Positions 9,615 to 20,400 of a stretch of DNA of 39,710 nucleotides are shown one piece after another (position 1 is the first letter of the stretch; each line of letters opens with the position of its first letter). This DNA comes from Porphyromonas uenonis 60-3 (GTDB lineage: Bacteria; Bacteroidota; Bacteroidia; Bacteroidales; Porphyromonadaceae). The notes beneath the pieces were generated by a model. That model worked only from the letters and a program-made list of their open reading frames with translations. It did no database searches and was not told the DNA's origin. Location: NCBI RefSeq assembly GCF_000174775.1, contig NZ_ACLR01000180.1, positions 1 through 39,710 of the forward strand, read 5' to 3'. Both the position numbers and the translations under genes were made by a program.

Positions 9615-9789
9615 TTGTAGCAGTGACTACCTGTGTATGTACAAAAGACTCGCCATAATAGTAATGGGGAGTCTAAAAAATGCTGTAATCAGGAGATCGC
9701 TATCTCCTTAAGACTAAGAAACCTCTTACTCCGTCATGCTTACTGACCATCTTGTCTAGAAAGCTGTGACCTCGTATGAGGAATCAGAG

Positions 9790-9863
9790 CGGTGCGGACG
9801 GGACTCGAACCCGTGACCCCCTGCGTGACAGGCAGGTATTCTAACCAGCTGAACTACCGCACC
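9790..9863 (-). tRNA. tRNA-Asp(GTC)
   Basis: A 74-nt class I tRNA. Acceptor GGTGCGG pairs with CCGCACC and the discriminator is G, as expected for Asp. The anticodon loop CTGTCAC gives GTC, and the T-arm reads CGGGTTCGAGTCCCG. It is first in the cluster, 18 nt downstream of the -7 box at 9881-9888; 175 nt separate it from tRNA-Leu(CAG). Confidence 0.96.
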
Positions 9864-9880
9864 TCGGTTGTTTTGCTCTG

Positions 9881-9910
9881 CAAAGGTACAAAAACTTATC
9901 AACACTGCAA
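9881..9910 (-). promoter_or_regulatory. Promoter of the tRNA cluster
   Basis: On the minus strand TTG (9910-9908), a spacer of exactly 19 nt and TACCTTTG (9888-9881) form a full-consensus Bacteroidetes promoter immediately upstream of tRNA-Asp. Confidence 0.75.
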
Positions 9911-10013
9911 TAGCTAGAGGTGATTTTTTTTTGCGAAGCTCCGAATGAAACCCTTCAGATAGGCTCACCAGCCTATGATTTGAGGATGAAAGCAACGTTC
10001 CTTTGCTCCTTAG
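9911..10013 (-). ncRNA. Possible small structured RNA between two promoters
   Basis: The stretch lies downstream of a full-consensus promoter (10020-10049) and upstream of the tRNA promoter, with no credible ORF. Read on the minus strand it holds two clear small hairpins: AGCAA/TTGCT, and a perfect 7-bp ATAGGCT/AGCCTAT with a GGTG loop (9965-9982 region). A weaker fold follows, then a run of nine A. No Rho-independent terminator is seen on this strand, so it could simply be a long leader for the tRNA operon. I do not recognise an RNA family. Confidence 0.22.
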
Positions 10014-10019
10014 CGGTGA

Positions 10020-10049
10020 CAAAGGTACGACAAATTTTGAAACTAACAA
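10020..10049 (-). promoter_or_regulatory. Second minus-strand promoter, 139 bp upstream of the tRNA promoter
   Basis: TTG (10049-10047), a 19-nt spacer and TACCTTTG (10027-10020) on the minus strand match the consensus exactly. No gene starts directly behind it; the first mature product downstream would be tRNA-Asp. Confidence 0.6.
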
Positions 10050-10296
10050 CTGTTTCCTCGTCAATTTCTACTCTGTATGGCTCAAATGCGACAAGATGAC
10101 GCTCCTATAGCGAGGCTTAGACACCTGTTGCATAGCTATTTGCGACATCTCTCAATCAGAAAAGAAACTTTTGAATTGGAGGAATGTCCGTCCCCGTCAA
10201 AACATGGATGCCGCACCCTTAGACACTACGGATGCCTTCCCTAGACACTCTCGTGCGTCCCCACATGGGCTTCTTCGTCTGATTCCTCCGACTCCC
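10050..10296. other. Gene-free spacer, first part
   Basis: No convincing ORF, RNA or promoter is seen here. The stretch only contains scattered short similarities such as two CTAGACACT/TTAGACACT words near 10220-10250. It leads into the repeat arrays at 10297 and 10437. Confidence 0.5.
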
Positions 10297-10394
10297 TCTA
10301 ATCTCTAACCTCTAACTTCTAATCTCTAACCTCTAACTTCTAATCTCTAACCTCTAATCTCTAATCTCTAATCTCTACCTTCTAATCTCTTACT
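10297..10394. repeat. Heptanucleotide tandem array (TCTAAYC-like, 14 units)
   Basis: Fourteen consecutive 7-nt units run without interruption: TCTAATC, TCTAACC and TCTAACT, the last ones degenerate (TCTACCT, TCTTACT). The first nine units repeat mainly as the triplet TCTAATC-TCTAACC-TCTAACT, giving a 21-nt higher-order period. Such short tandem repeats are prone to copy-number change. The array ends about 350 nt upstream of the pyrG -7 box. Confidence 0.9.
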
Positions 10395-10436
10395 CGCTCC
10401 GATGCACTACGAGACCTTTCGATGATACCGACAGCA

Positions 10437-10620
10437 CACCTCCGAGGAAATCGCAAATGCCTCGGTAGAAAATAGGAATCCTCCACCGAGCAATCAAAAA
10501 ATTCATCGGAACTTCGAAATCTTTCTTCCGAAGTTTCATTTCATTCTTCCGAACTTTTATTTCGGCCCTCCGTGAAGAATTTTCGTTTCTTCGTGAGCTA
10601 TTGGCGATTTCCTCGGTAGA
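10437..10620 (+). repeat. Phased ~21-nt degenerate repeat array, copy 1
   Basis: About nine units of a CTTCCGAA/CCTCGGTA-like motif recur every 20-23 nt. The best two, TTCTTCCGAA at 10523 and 10544, are exactly 21 nt apart. Bases 10523-10563 (41 nt) are identical to 38969-39009 and to the reverse complement of 21541-21581. Open frames over this block share little beyond the repeat, so I treat it as non-coding. Confidence 0.8.
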
Positions 10621-10746
10621 GATTAGAATCACCCGAGAGGTGGAACGAGCCGTGCACCCCTATAGGTCAGCGTGTTGAACTAGCGTATCTGGAGATTTGC
10701 AAAATCTTGGGCTCTCTCAGGGTGAGGTGTAGTGGTCACTATTTAG

Positions 10747-10754
10747 TACCTTTG
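10747..10754 (+). promoter_or_regulatory. -7 box of the pyrG promoter
   Basis: TACCTTTG is a perfect TAnnTTTG element 53 nt ahead of the pyrG ATG. No TTG lies at the expected -33 position; GAGGTG (10724-10729) is found there instead, with the same spacing as in front of mazG. Confidence 0.6.
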
Positions 10755-10791
10755 CACAGACTTAAGTTTTAATGGAGTGTGGTACCTCTAA

Positions 10792-12408
<1,617 letters not shown>

Positions 12409-12460
12409 GGGCGCACATCTCGAGCAGTTTCTTTTATACACGACATACTCTATACTTTAG

Positions 12461-14341
12461 ATGAATAAATCAAACCTCATAGGTATCGTTTTGATTGGTG
12501 TGGTCATCGTTGTCTACTCAGTCTTCCTACTTCCTAAGCAGAAGCCTGCATCCACGCCTACACCTGCGACTGATACCACTCAGGTCGCAACGAATGCCGC
12601 TACAGCCCCTGCAGAGGAGGGTCAAACGACTTCAGATGCAGCAAAGCCTGCTCCTGTAGACTCGCTCTACGCTTTTAGCCAGTTGATGGCTCAGTCTGCT
12701 AAGGAGTACACGATGTCCAATGATAAGCTTAGCGTTACCTTTACCACACAGGGGGCTATGCCAGTATCGGCTGAGCTAGCGGACTACAAGAGTTACGATA
12801 GTACGCAGGTGCGACTCTTTGCTCCTGGGGACTTTGTGCTCAATCTGCCTATACGGACGAATCAAAACCAAATCCTAGAGACGAAAGATCTGATCTGGCA
12901 GGCAAGCCAGCCCAACGACTCAACGCTCCAGATGACGCTCCCGATAGACTCGTCAAGCTACCTCCGCATCATCTACACGATGCCTCACGAGGGGTATATG
13001 CTCGGTATGGCTATTGAGGCGCAAGGCTTAGGATCGCTCCTACATAGTAACAATGCGATGCAAGACCTAGAGATGAGCCTGCGCATACCGCGTCAGGAGC
13101 TCTCCTGGAAGTTTGAGAATCAGTACTCTACTATATATTATAAGTATCCGGGCGATGATGTAGAGAAGCTCAAGGAGACCAAAATGACGCAGGAGAAGGA
13201 TGTCCGTGAGAAGATCCAGTGGGTGGCGATGAAGGATAAGTTCTTTAGCACCGTCCTCATCGGTCTAGGAGATACGCGCCTAGAGGAGAACAAGATGTCC
13301 TTCACGACTGAGCCTAAGGAGACAAACTATATCAAGGACTGCAAGTATCAAGGGGCTTTCGCAATGGATATACGTGATGGGCGCAAGGCGAACTTTGCAC
13401 TCTTCATGGGACCTCTAGACTACAACATGCTCAAGAGCATAGACGCTGGCGTGGACAAGGCGCAGCGACTAGACCTCAAGCGGATGATCTATGTGGGTGG
13501 CTCGCTCTTTAGATGGATCAATGTCACTCTGATTCGTCCGCTGATAAACTTCCTCCAGGGCTTTATCTCTAACTGGGGTATCATCATCCTCTTGCTGACG
13601 ATCATTATCAAGCTGGTGCTCTCACCGCTAACCTTCAAGAGCTATCTGTCGCAAGCTAAGATGCGTGTCTTAAAGCCACAGGTAGAGGCGATCAATGCTA
13701 AGTATGCGGGCGATGATCAGCAGATGATGATGAAGCGTAGCCAAGCGACGATGCAACTATACCGCAATGCGGGAGCTAGCCCGATGAGTGGCTGCTTGCC
13801 GATGTTGCTGCAGATGCCTTTCTTGATAGCGCTCTATATGTTCTTCCCGACGGCTATAGACCTTCGTGGGGAGAGCTTCCTCTGGGTCAAGGACCTCTCG
13901 ACCTACGACCCAATCATTTCGTGGAGCACGGACATACCTTTCATCACGGGACTACTGGGTGGTAACCATATCAGTCTCTTCTGCTTGCTATGGGCTGTTA
14001 CCAATATCATTTACTCTCGCTATACGATGAGTATGTCAGGCGGAGCTAGTGGTTCGCAGATGAAGATGATGCGCTTTATGCCTTACATGATGACGATCAT
14101 GTTCTTCATCTTCTTCAATAGCAATGCGGCTGGTCTGACCTACTACTACTTTATCTCTACGCTGATCACGATCCTGCAGTTCCTCGCTAGCCGACTACTG
14201 ATCAATGAGGATAAGGTGCTGGCACGTCTTCAGGAGAACCAGAAGAAGCCCAAGAAGAAGAAAGGCTTTATGGCGCGTCTCGAGCAGATGCAGAAGGAGC
14301 AAGAGAAGCTCATGCGTGAGCAAAACAAGAAGCGTCGCTAA
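12461..14341 (+). CDS. yidC: Membrane protein insertase YidC
   Basis: A 626-residue inner-membrane protein of the Gram-negative YidC type. TM1 is at about residues 5-24. It is followed by a low-complexity Thr/Ala/Pro linker (about 28-65) and the large periplasmic beta-sandwich domain (about 70-345). The insertase core follows, with five further hydrophobic segments (WGIIILLLTIIIKLVLSPL; PMLLQMPFLIALYMFF; near 510-580). The last about 40 residues are Lys/Arg-rich (KKPKKKKGF), a feature seen where YidC binds ribosomes. It lies 52 nt after pyrG and 25 nt before purF, so it is probably co-transcribed, although its job in membrane protein insertion is unrelated to nucleotide synthesis. Confidence 0.97.
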   Translation: MNKSNLIGIVLIGVVIVVYSVFLLPKQKPASTPTPATDTTQVATNAATAPAEEGQTTSDAAKPAPVDSLYAFSQLMAQSAKEYTMSNDKLSVTFTTQGAMPVSAELADYKSYDSTQVRLFAPGDFVLNLPIRTNQNQILETKDLIWQASQPNDSTLQMTLPIDSSSYLRIIYTMPHEGYMLGMAIEAQGLGSLLHSNNAMQDLEMSLRIPRQELSWKFENQYSTIYYKYPGDDVEKLKETKMTQEKDVREKIQWVAMKDKFFSTVLIGLGDTRLEENKMSFTTEPKETNYIKDCKYQGAFAMDIRDGRKANFALFMGPLDYNMLKSIDAGVDKAQRLDLKRMIYVGGSLFRWINVTLIRPLINFLQGFISNWGIIILLLTIIIKLVLSPLTFKSYLSQAKMRVLKPQVEAINAKYAGDDQQMMMKRSQATMQLYRNAGASPMSGCLPMLLQMPFLIALYMFFPTAIDLRGESFLWVKDLSTYDPIISWSTDIPFITGLLGGNHISLFCLLWAVTNIIYSRYTMSMSGGASGSQMKMMRFMPYMMTIMFFIFFNSNAAGLTYYYFISTLITILQFLASRLLINEDKVLARLQENQKKPKKKKGFMARLEQMQKEQEKLMREQNKKRR

Positions 14342-14366
14342 CTAAGATATAACCCTCGGCGAATCA

Positions 14367-16271
14367 ATGGAACCTCTCAAGCACGAGTGCGGGATAGCAC
14401 TCATACGACTACGCAAACCTCTAGAGTACTACGCAGAGCACTACGGTACGACCCTCTACGGGCTGAACAAGCTCTACCTCCTTATGGAGAAGCAGCACAA
14501 CCGTGGGCAGGATGGCGCTGGACTGGCTGTGGTTAAGACACAAGCCCCTCCAGGTGACGAGTATATCTATCGAGAGAGAGCTCTCGGTAGTAACGCTATT
14601 ACGGAGATATTCAAGAAGGTACATGAGACCATAGCCAAGGCACACGATGGTACGACGCCTACCGTAGAGGAAGCGACGCAAGCTGAGCGCTATACGCCTT
14701 TCCTAGGCGATTGCTACATGGGCCATCTACGCTACAGCACGACAGACTTGGCGGGCTTGACATTCGTACATCCGATGATACGCCGTAGCAACTGGAGAGC
14801 GAAGTCTCTGGCGGTGTGTGGTAACTTTAACCTGACCAATGTGTCGGGCATCTTTGACGAAATCACCGCCATCGGGCAGCATCCTCGTACCTCTAGCGAC
14901 ACACATATTATATTAGACCAAGTAGGTCACCGTCTAGACCGAGAGGTGGAGCGTCTCTACAAGATCGCTCACGAGGAGCAAGGGCTAGAGGGGATGGATA
15001 TAACGCACTTCATCGAGGATCATCTGGATCTGACCAATGTACTCCGTCGTACCAGTCCTATCTGGGATGGAGGCTTTGTGATGTGCGGTATGACGGGATC
15101 GGGAGATTCTTTCGTCCTGAGAGATCGTAATGGCATCCGCCCCGCATTCTACTACATTGATGACGAGATCATCGTCGTTGCTAGTGAGCGTCCCGTGATT
15201 CAGACGGTGATGAATGTGACCTACGACAAGGTCCTCGAGCTAAACCCTGGCGAGGCGCTTACCATAGACAACAAAGCTAATCCGAGTATCACGCAGATCC
15301 TGGAGCCTGGCGAGTTGAAAGCTTGCTCCTTCGAGCGTATCTACTTCTCTCGTGGTAGTGATCGAGACATCTATCGTGAGCGTAAGATGCTGGGACAGCT
15401 CCTCACGCCAGCTATCCTCAGAGAGATAGACGGAGACTTGACCCACTCGGTCTTCTCCTTTATCCCAAACACCGCCGAGGTCGCTTACTTCGGTATGCTG
15501 GAGGGACTAAACCTCGAACTTAACAAGCGCAAGGCGGAGCAGATCGAGCAAGCGTTGGGAGCTCCCGACTTTGACGAGCAACTAAAGCATATTCTCTCGC
15601 AGCGCATACGTAGTGAGAAGGTCGCCATCAAGGATATCAAGCTACGCACCTTCATCTCCGAAGGCAATACGCGCAACGATCTAGCGACGCACGTCTACGA
15701 CGTCACCTACGGCTCCATCGAGCGTGGCGTGGACAATCTCGTGGTCATCGACGATAGTATCGTACGAGGCACGACGATACGCCAGAGCATCCTCACGATC
15801 CTAGATCGCTTAGGGCCGCGCAAGATAGTCTTCGTCTCCAGTGCTCCACAGATCCGCTATCCCGACTACTACGGCATAGATATGCGTCACGTGGACGAGT
15901 TCATAGCCTTTAGAGCTATGATCGCACTTCTTCAGGAGCGTGGCCAGCAGCGTATGCTTGACGAGGCATACCGTGAGGCAATGGCTCTCAGAGAGCACCC
16001 GCTCACGGAGTACGTCCCCAACGTGATCAAGACCCTTTACGCTCCCTTTACCGAAGAGGAGATCTCAGCTAAGATTGCTGAGCTCGTCAAGTCTGACGGG
16101 ATCAAGGCAGAGGTTAGCATTGTCTACCAAACAGTAGAGGCTCTACACGAAGCTATTCCTCATCATCCAGGCGACTGGTACTTTACGGGCGACTATCCTA
16201 CGCCTGGCGGGTCCCATCTCGTCAACGATGCTTTCATCGTTTACTACGAGCAGCAGTACAATCGCAAATAG
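14367..16271 (+). CDS. purF: Amidophosphoribosyltransferase-like protein (PurF type, long form)
   Basis: A 634-residue class II (Ntn) glutamine amidotransferase fused to a phosphoribosyltransferase domain. The family reaction is PRPP + glutamine to phosphoribosylamine, the first step of purine synthesis. Removal of the short leader MEPLKHE would expose C8 as the N-terminal nucleophile; QHNRGQDGAG and GHLRYST are typical glutaminase motifs. The PRPP-binding loop VVIDDSIVRGTT is at 459-470. E. coli PurF has about 505 residues. The excess is an insertion in the glutaminase half (about 60-110), one around 380-420, and about 90 C-terminal residues. It sits 28 nt ahead of carA. Given the length, a paralogue with a shifted substrate cannot be excluded. 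Confidence 0.88.
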   Translation: MEPLKHECGIALIRLRKPLEYYAEHYGTTLYGLNKLYLLMEKQHNRGQDGAGLAVVKTQAPPGDEYIYRERALGSNAITEIFKKVHETIAKAHDGTTPTVEEATQAERYTPFLGDCYMGHLRYSTTDLAGLTFVHPMIRRSNWRAKSLAVCGNFNLTNVSGIFDEITAIGQHPRTSSDTHIILDQVGHRLDREVERLYKIAHEEQGLEGMDITHFIEDHLDLTNVLRRTSPIWDGGFVMCGMTGSGDSFVLRDRNGIRPAFYYIDDEIIVVASERPVIQTVMNVTYDKVLELNPGEALTIDNKANPSITQILEPGELKACSFERIYFSRGSDRDIYRERKMLGQLLTPAILREIDGDLTHSVFSFIPNTAEVAYFGMLEGLNLELNKRKAEQIEQALGAPDFDEQLKHILSQRIRSEKVAIKDIKLRTFISEGNTRNDLATHVYDVTYGSIERGVDNLVVIDDSIVRGTTIRQSILTILDRLGPRKIVFVSSAPQIRYPDYYGIDMRHVDEFIAFRAMIALLQERGQQRMLDEAYREAMALREHPLTEYVPNVIKTLYAPFTEEEISAKIAELVKSDGIKAEVSIVYQTVEALHEAIPHHPGDWYFTGDYPTPGGSHLVNDAFIVYYEQQYNRK

Positions 16272-16299
16272 ACATAGACGCTCTTTTCACCCAATAATC

Positions 16300-17406
16300 A
16301 TGCAAACATCCACACAGCGCAAAGCTACGCTCACGCTACAAGACGGATCTACCTACACGGGCTGGCACTTCGGTGCGACTAGACAGTTGGCCGGTGAGGT
16401 AGTCTTTAATACAGCCATGAATGGTTACACCGAGTCGCTCACCGACCCCAGCTATATGGGGCAGATCTTGGTGATGACCTATCCGATGGTGGGCAACTAC
16501 GGTGTCCCCGCTGCTACCCGAGATGAGTACGACATCCCCAGATACTACGAGAGTGACGGCTGTCTCATGCGTGCTCTGATAGTCAATAGCTACTCGCCAG
16601 AGTACTCACACTGGAATGCGGAGCAGTCCTTAGGAGACTTCATGGCAGAGCAGGGCGTTGTGGGGATTACAGGCATCGATACACGAGCTCTGACGAAGCA
16701 TCTGCGTGACCACGGTATCCAGGTCGGCACGATAACCATCGAGGGCGAGACCTCTCCCATAGAGCCCGCCATCGGGGACCAAAACTTAGTCGCTCAAGCC
16801 TCTTGCCACGAGCCTCGCATCTACGGTTCGGGCGACTGTCATATAGCTTTGATCGACTGTGGACTCAAGGACAACATCCTGCGCTCGCTCATTGACGAGC
16901 GCTTCACGCTCCACCGTGTCCCTTGGGACTATCCTTTGGAGCAGATAGAGGGACTGCGAGGCGTCTTCATCAGTAATGGCCCTGGCTCCCCAACTTGCTG
17001 CAAGGAGACGATCAGACAGATACAGTATGCCTTCGAGCGTCAGCTCCCCACTTACGGCATCTGCATGGGCAATCAATTGATGGCGCTTGCCTCTGGTGCC
17101 AAGATCTATAAGATGAAGTACGGCAATCACGGACACAACCAACCTGTCCGACGGGTTAATTCGACTCAGTGCCTCATTACTAGCCAGAACCATAGCTACG
17201 CTGTCAATTCAGCGACACTCCCTCAGGGATGGGAAGAGTGGTACACCAACCTCAACGATGGCACTAATGAGGGGTTAATGCACACCGACCTTCCATTTCG
17301 CTCGGTACAGTTCCACCCAGAGGCAAAGGGCGGTCCGCTAGATGCGCTCAACTTCTTCTCAGACTTCCAGGACACCGTCCTGAACTACCCACAATTGTCG
17401 AAATAA
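16300..17406 (+). CDS. carA: Carbamoyl-phosphate synthase small subunit
   Basis: A 368-residue subunit that hydrolyses glutamine and passes ammonia to CarB for arginine and pyrimidine synthesis. The N-terminal CPSase_sm domain (about 8-140) has the motif FNTAMNGYTESLTDPSY. The class I GATase domain has C255 in YGICMGNQ and the His/Glu pair in QFHPEA. The frame is open upstream to 16228, overlapping purF, but the ATG at 16300 places the protein start just before the conserved ATLTLQDGS region and leaves a 28-nt gap, so I choose it. carB follows after 21 nt. Confidence 0.97.
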   Translation: MQTSTQRKATLTLQDGSTYTGWHFGATRQLAGEVVFNTAMNGYTESLTDPSYMGQILVMTYPMVGNYGVPAATRDEYDIPRYYESDGCLMRALIVNSYSPEYSHWNAEQSLGDFMAEQGVVGITGIDTRALTKHLRDHGIQVGTITIEGETSPIEPAIGDQNLVAQASCHEPRIYGSGDCHIALIDCGLKDNILRSLIDERFTLHRVPWDYPLEQIEGLRGVFISNGPGSPTCCKETIRQIQYAFERQLPTYGICMGNQLMALASGAKIYKMKYGNHGHNQPVRRVNSTQCLITSQNHSYAVNSATLPQGWEEWYTNLNDGTNEGLMHTDLPFRSVQFHPEAKGGPLDALNFFSDFQDTVLNYPQLSK

Positions 17407-17427
17407 CCCATCAAGCTCGACCAAACC

Positions 17428-20400
17428 ATGACTCAGCGTAAGCAATACAATAAGATACTCCTACTCGGATCTGGTGCACTCAAGATCGGAGAGGCAGGCG
17501 AATTTGACTATTCAGGCTCACAAGCTCTCAAAGCTGTCAAAGCGGAGGGTATCAAGACCGTCCTCATCAACCCCAATATCGCTACGGTTCAGACCAGCGA
17601 AGGCGTTGCTGATGCGGTCTACTTCCTACCCGTCACCCCTTACTTCGTAGAGCGTGTCATAGAGCGTGAGCGTCCCGACGGCATCATGCTAGCCTTCGGA
17701 GGGCAGACCGCACTCAACTGTGGGGTTCAGCTCTTCCAGTCTGGTGTCTTGGAGCGTTACGGCATCGATGTCCTCGGTACACCCGTCGAGACCATTATGG
17801 CGACCGAAGACCGCGAACTCTTTGTCGAGAAGCTTGACGAGATAGAGGTTAAGACGATCCAGAGCCACGCTGTCACCACGATGGAGGACGCTCTCGTCGC
17901 TGCCAACCAACTAGGCTACCCCGTCATCGTACGAGCTGCCTACGCCTTGGGAGGCTTGGGTAGTGGATTCTGCGACAATGATGAGGAGCTCCGAGTCCTT
18001 GCTGAGAAAGCCTTCGCCTTCTCCCCACAGCTCCTGATCGAGAAGAGCTTGCGTGGCTGGAAAGAGATCGAGTACGAAGTGGTGCGAGACGCTTACGACA
18101 ACTGCATCACCGTCTGTAATATGGAGAACTTTGACCCGCTCGGCATCCACACCGGCGAGAGTATCGTCATCGCTCCCTCACAGACCCTCTCCAACGACGA
18201 GTATCACAAGCTCCGCACGATAGCTATCAAGATTATTCGTCACCTCGGAGTCGTAGGCGAGTGCAATGTGCAGTACGCCCTCGACCTTTACAGTGAGGAC
18301 TACCGCGTTATCGAGGTCAATGCGCGTCTCTCTCGCTCCTCAGCTCTAGCGAGCAAAGCTACCGGCTATCCCCTCGCACACGTTGCTGCGAAGCTTGGAC
18401 TAGGCTATGGACTCTTTGAGGTGCAGAATGCGGTGACAGGTTCAACGCCAGCCTTCTTCGAGCCAGCGCTAGACTACTGCGTCTGCAAGATACCACGCTG
18501 GGACTTAGGTAAGTTCCACGGTGTATCTCGTCAGCTCGGCAGTAGCATGAAGTCTGTTGGCGAAGTGATGGCTATCGGTCGCACCTTTGAGGAAGCAATC
18601 CAAAAGGGACTCCGCATGATAGGGCAGGGCATGCACGGCTTCTGCGAAAACAAAGAGCTCGTCATCCCCGACATCGACACAGCCCTACGGGAGCCAACGG
18701 ATACCCGCATCTTCGTCATCAGCAAAGCGTTCCGTCAGGGATACAGTGTAGAGCAGATCCACGAGCTTACGAAGATAGACCGCTGGTTCCTCTATCGCCT
18801 CCAAGGCATCCTAGAGACCGCCGAGACACTAGGTACTTGTGAATCCATCGAGAGTCTCCCTGCCGAGCTACTACGACAAGCTAAGGAGCAAGGCTTCACC
18901 GACTTCCAGATCGCCCGTGCCGTTACCAAGGAGTACAAGAAGCCCCTACACAAAGAGGCTGACCAAGTACGCCAGCACCGCAAGAGCCTTGGCATACTAC
19001 CTTATGTCAAGCAGATCGACACGCTAGCCGCCGAGGTACCAGCCGAGAGCAACTACCTCTACCTCACTTATCATGGTGAGGAACACGACATAGCCACAGA
19101 GCAGGACGGCAAGTCGGTCATCGTGCTAGGCTCGGGAGCTTATCGTATCGGTAGCTCCGTCGAGTTCGACTGGTGCGGTGTCAATGCGCTACACACCATT
19201 CGCAAGGCGGGTCTGCGCTCTATCATGATCAACTACAATCCAGAGACCGTCAGTACAGACTTCGATATGTCAGACCGTCTCTACTTTGACGAGCTCACCT
19301 TCGAGCGCGTCATGGATATCATAGACCTAGAGGCTCCCAAGGGTGTCATCCTAGCTACGGGTGGTCAGATCCCGAACAACCTAGCACTACGTCTTGCCGC
19401 CAATGGGGTCACCATCCTAGGCACGCAAGCCGAAGATATAGACCATGCGGAGGATCGACACAAGTTCTCCGCCATGCTAGACGAGCTAGGCATCGACCAG
19501 CCCGAGTGGAGCGAGCTCACCACCATTGAGGACATTGACCGCTTCGTGGATCGTGTAGGCTACCCCGTCTTGGTGCGTCCTAGCTACGTCCTCTCAGGAG
19601 CTGCGATGAATGTCTGCTCCAATCAGGAGGAGCTACTCCGCTTCTTGCAGCTCGCAGCCAACGTGTCCCAAGACCACCCCGTGGTCGTGTCTCAGTTTGT
19701 CGAGCATGCCAAGGAGATCGAGATGGATGCCGTCGCCGATCATGGCGAGATCATCGCCTATGCGATCAGCGAGCATATCGAGTTCGCTGGCGTCCACAGT
19801 GGCGATGCGACCATCCAGTTCCCCGCTCAGAAGCTTTACGTTGAGACCGTACGACGCATCAAGCGCATATCGCGTCAGATAGCCGAGGCGCTACACATCT
19901 CAGGTCCGTTCAACATCCAGTTCCTCGCACGAGGCAACGAAATCAAAGTGATTGAGTGCAACCTCCGCGCTTCGCGTAGCTTCCCCTTCGTGAGCAAGGT
20001 GCTGCGACTCAACTTCATTGATCTAGCCACCAAGATTATGCTAGGGCTGCCCTATGAGCACCCGACGAAGGATGCCTTCTCGCTAGACTATGTGGGGATC
20101 AAAGCTTCGCAGTTCTCCTTCTCTCGCTTGCAAAAGGCTGACCCCGTGCTAGGTGTTGATATGGTTTCCACGGGCGAAGTGGGCTGTATCGGCGAGGACA
20201 CCGAGGAGGCTATCCTCAAGGCGATGCTCTCCGTGGGGCATCACATCCCAGAGCGTGGCATCCTCCTCTCGACGGGTGGCGCTAAGCAAAAGGCCGACCT
20301 CCTCGAGGCATCGCAGCTCCTCCACAAGAAAGGCTACAAGCTCTACGCTACGGCAGGTACGCAGCACTTCCTAGAGGAGAACGGAGTCCCCGCCACACTC

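Noticed and set aside
9397-10064. Open frames of about 100 residues across the tRNA genes (9397-9711 plus, 9756-10064 minus)
   Set aside because: They run through clear tRNA genes and promoters and have no protein-like features of their own.
10390-10632. Possible 80-residue protein on the minus strand over array copy 1, similar to frames over copies 2 and 3
   Set aside because: Similarity is limited to the DNA repeat core, the copy 3 frame stops after 22 codons, and the 21-22-nt units do not keep frame. Treated as repeat, not gene.
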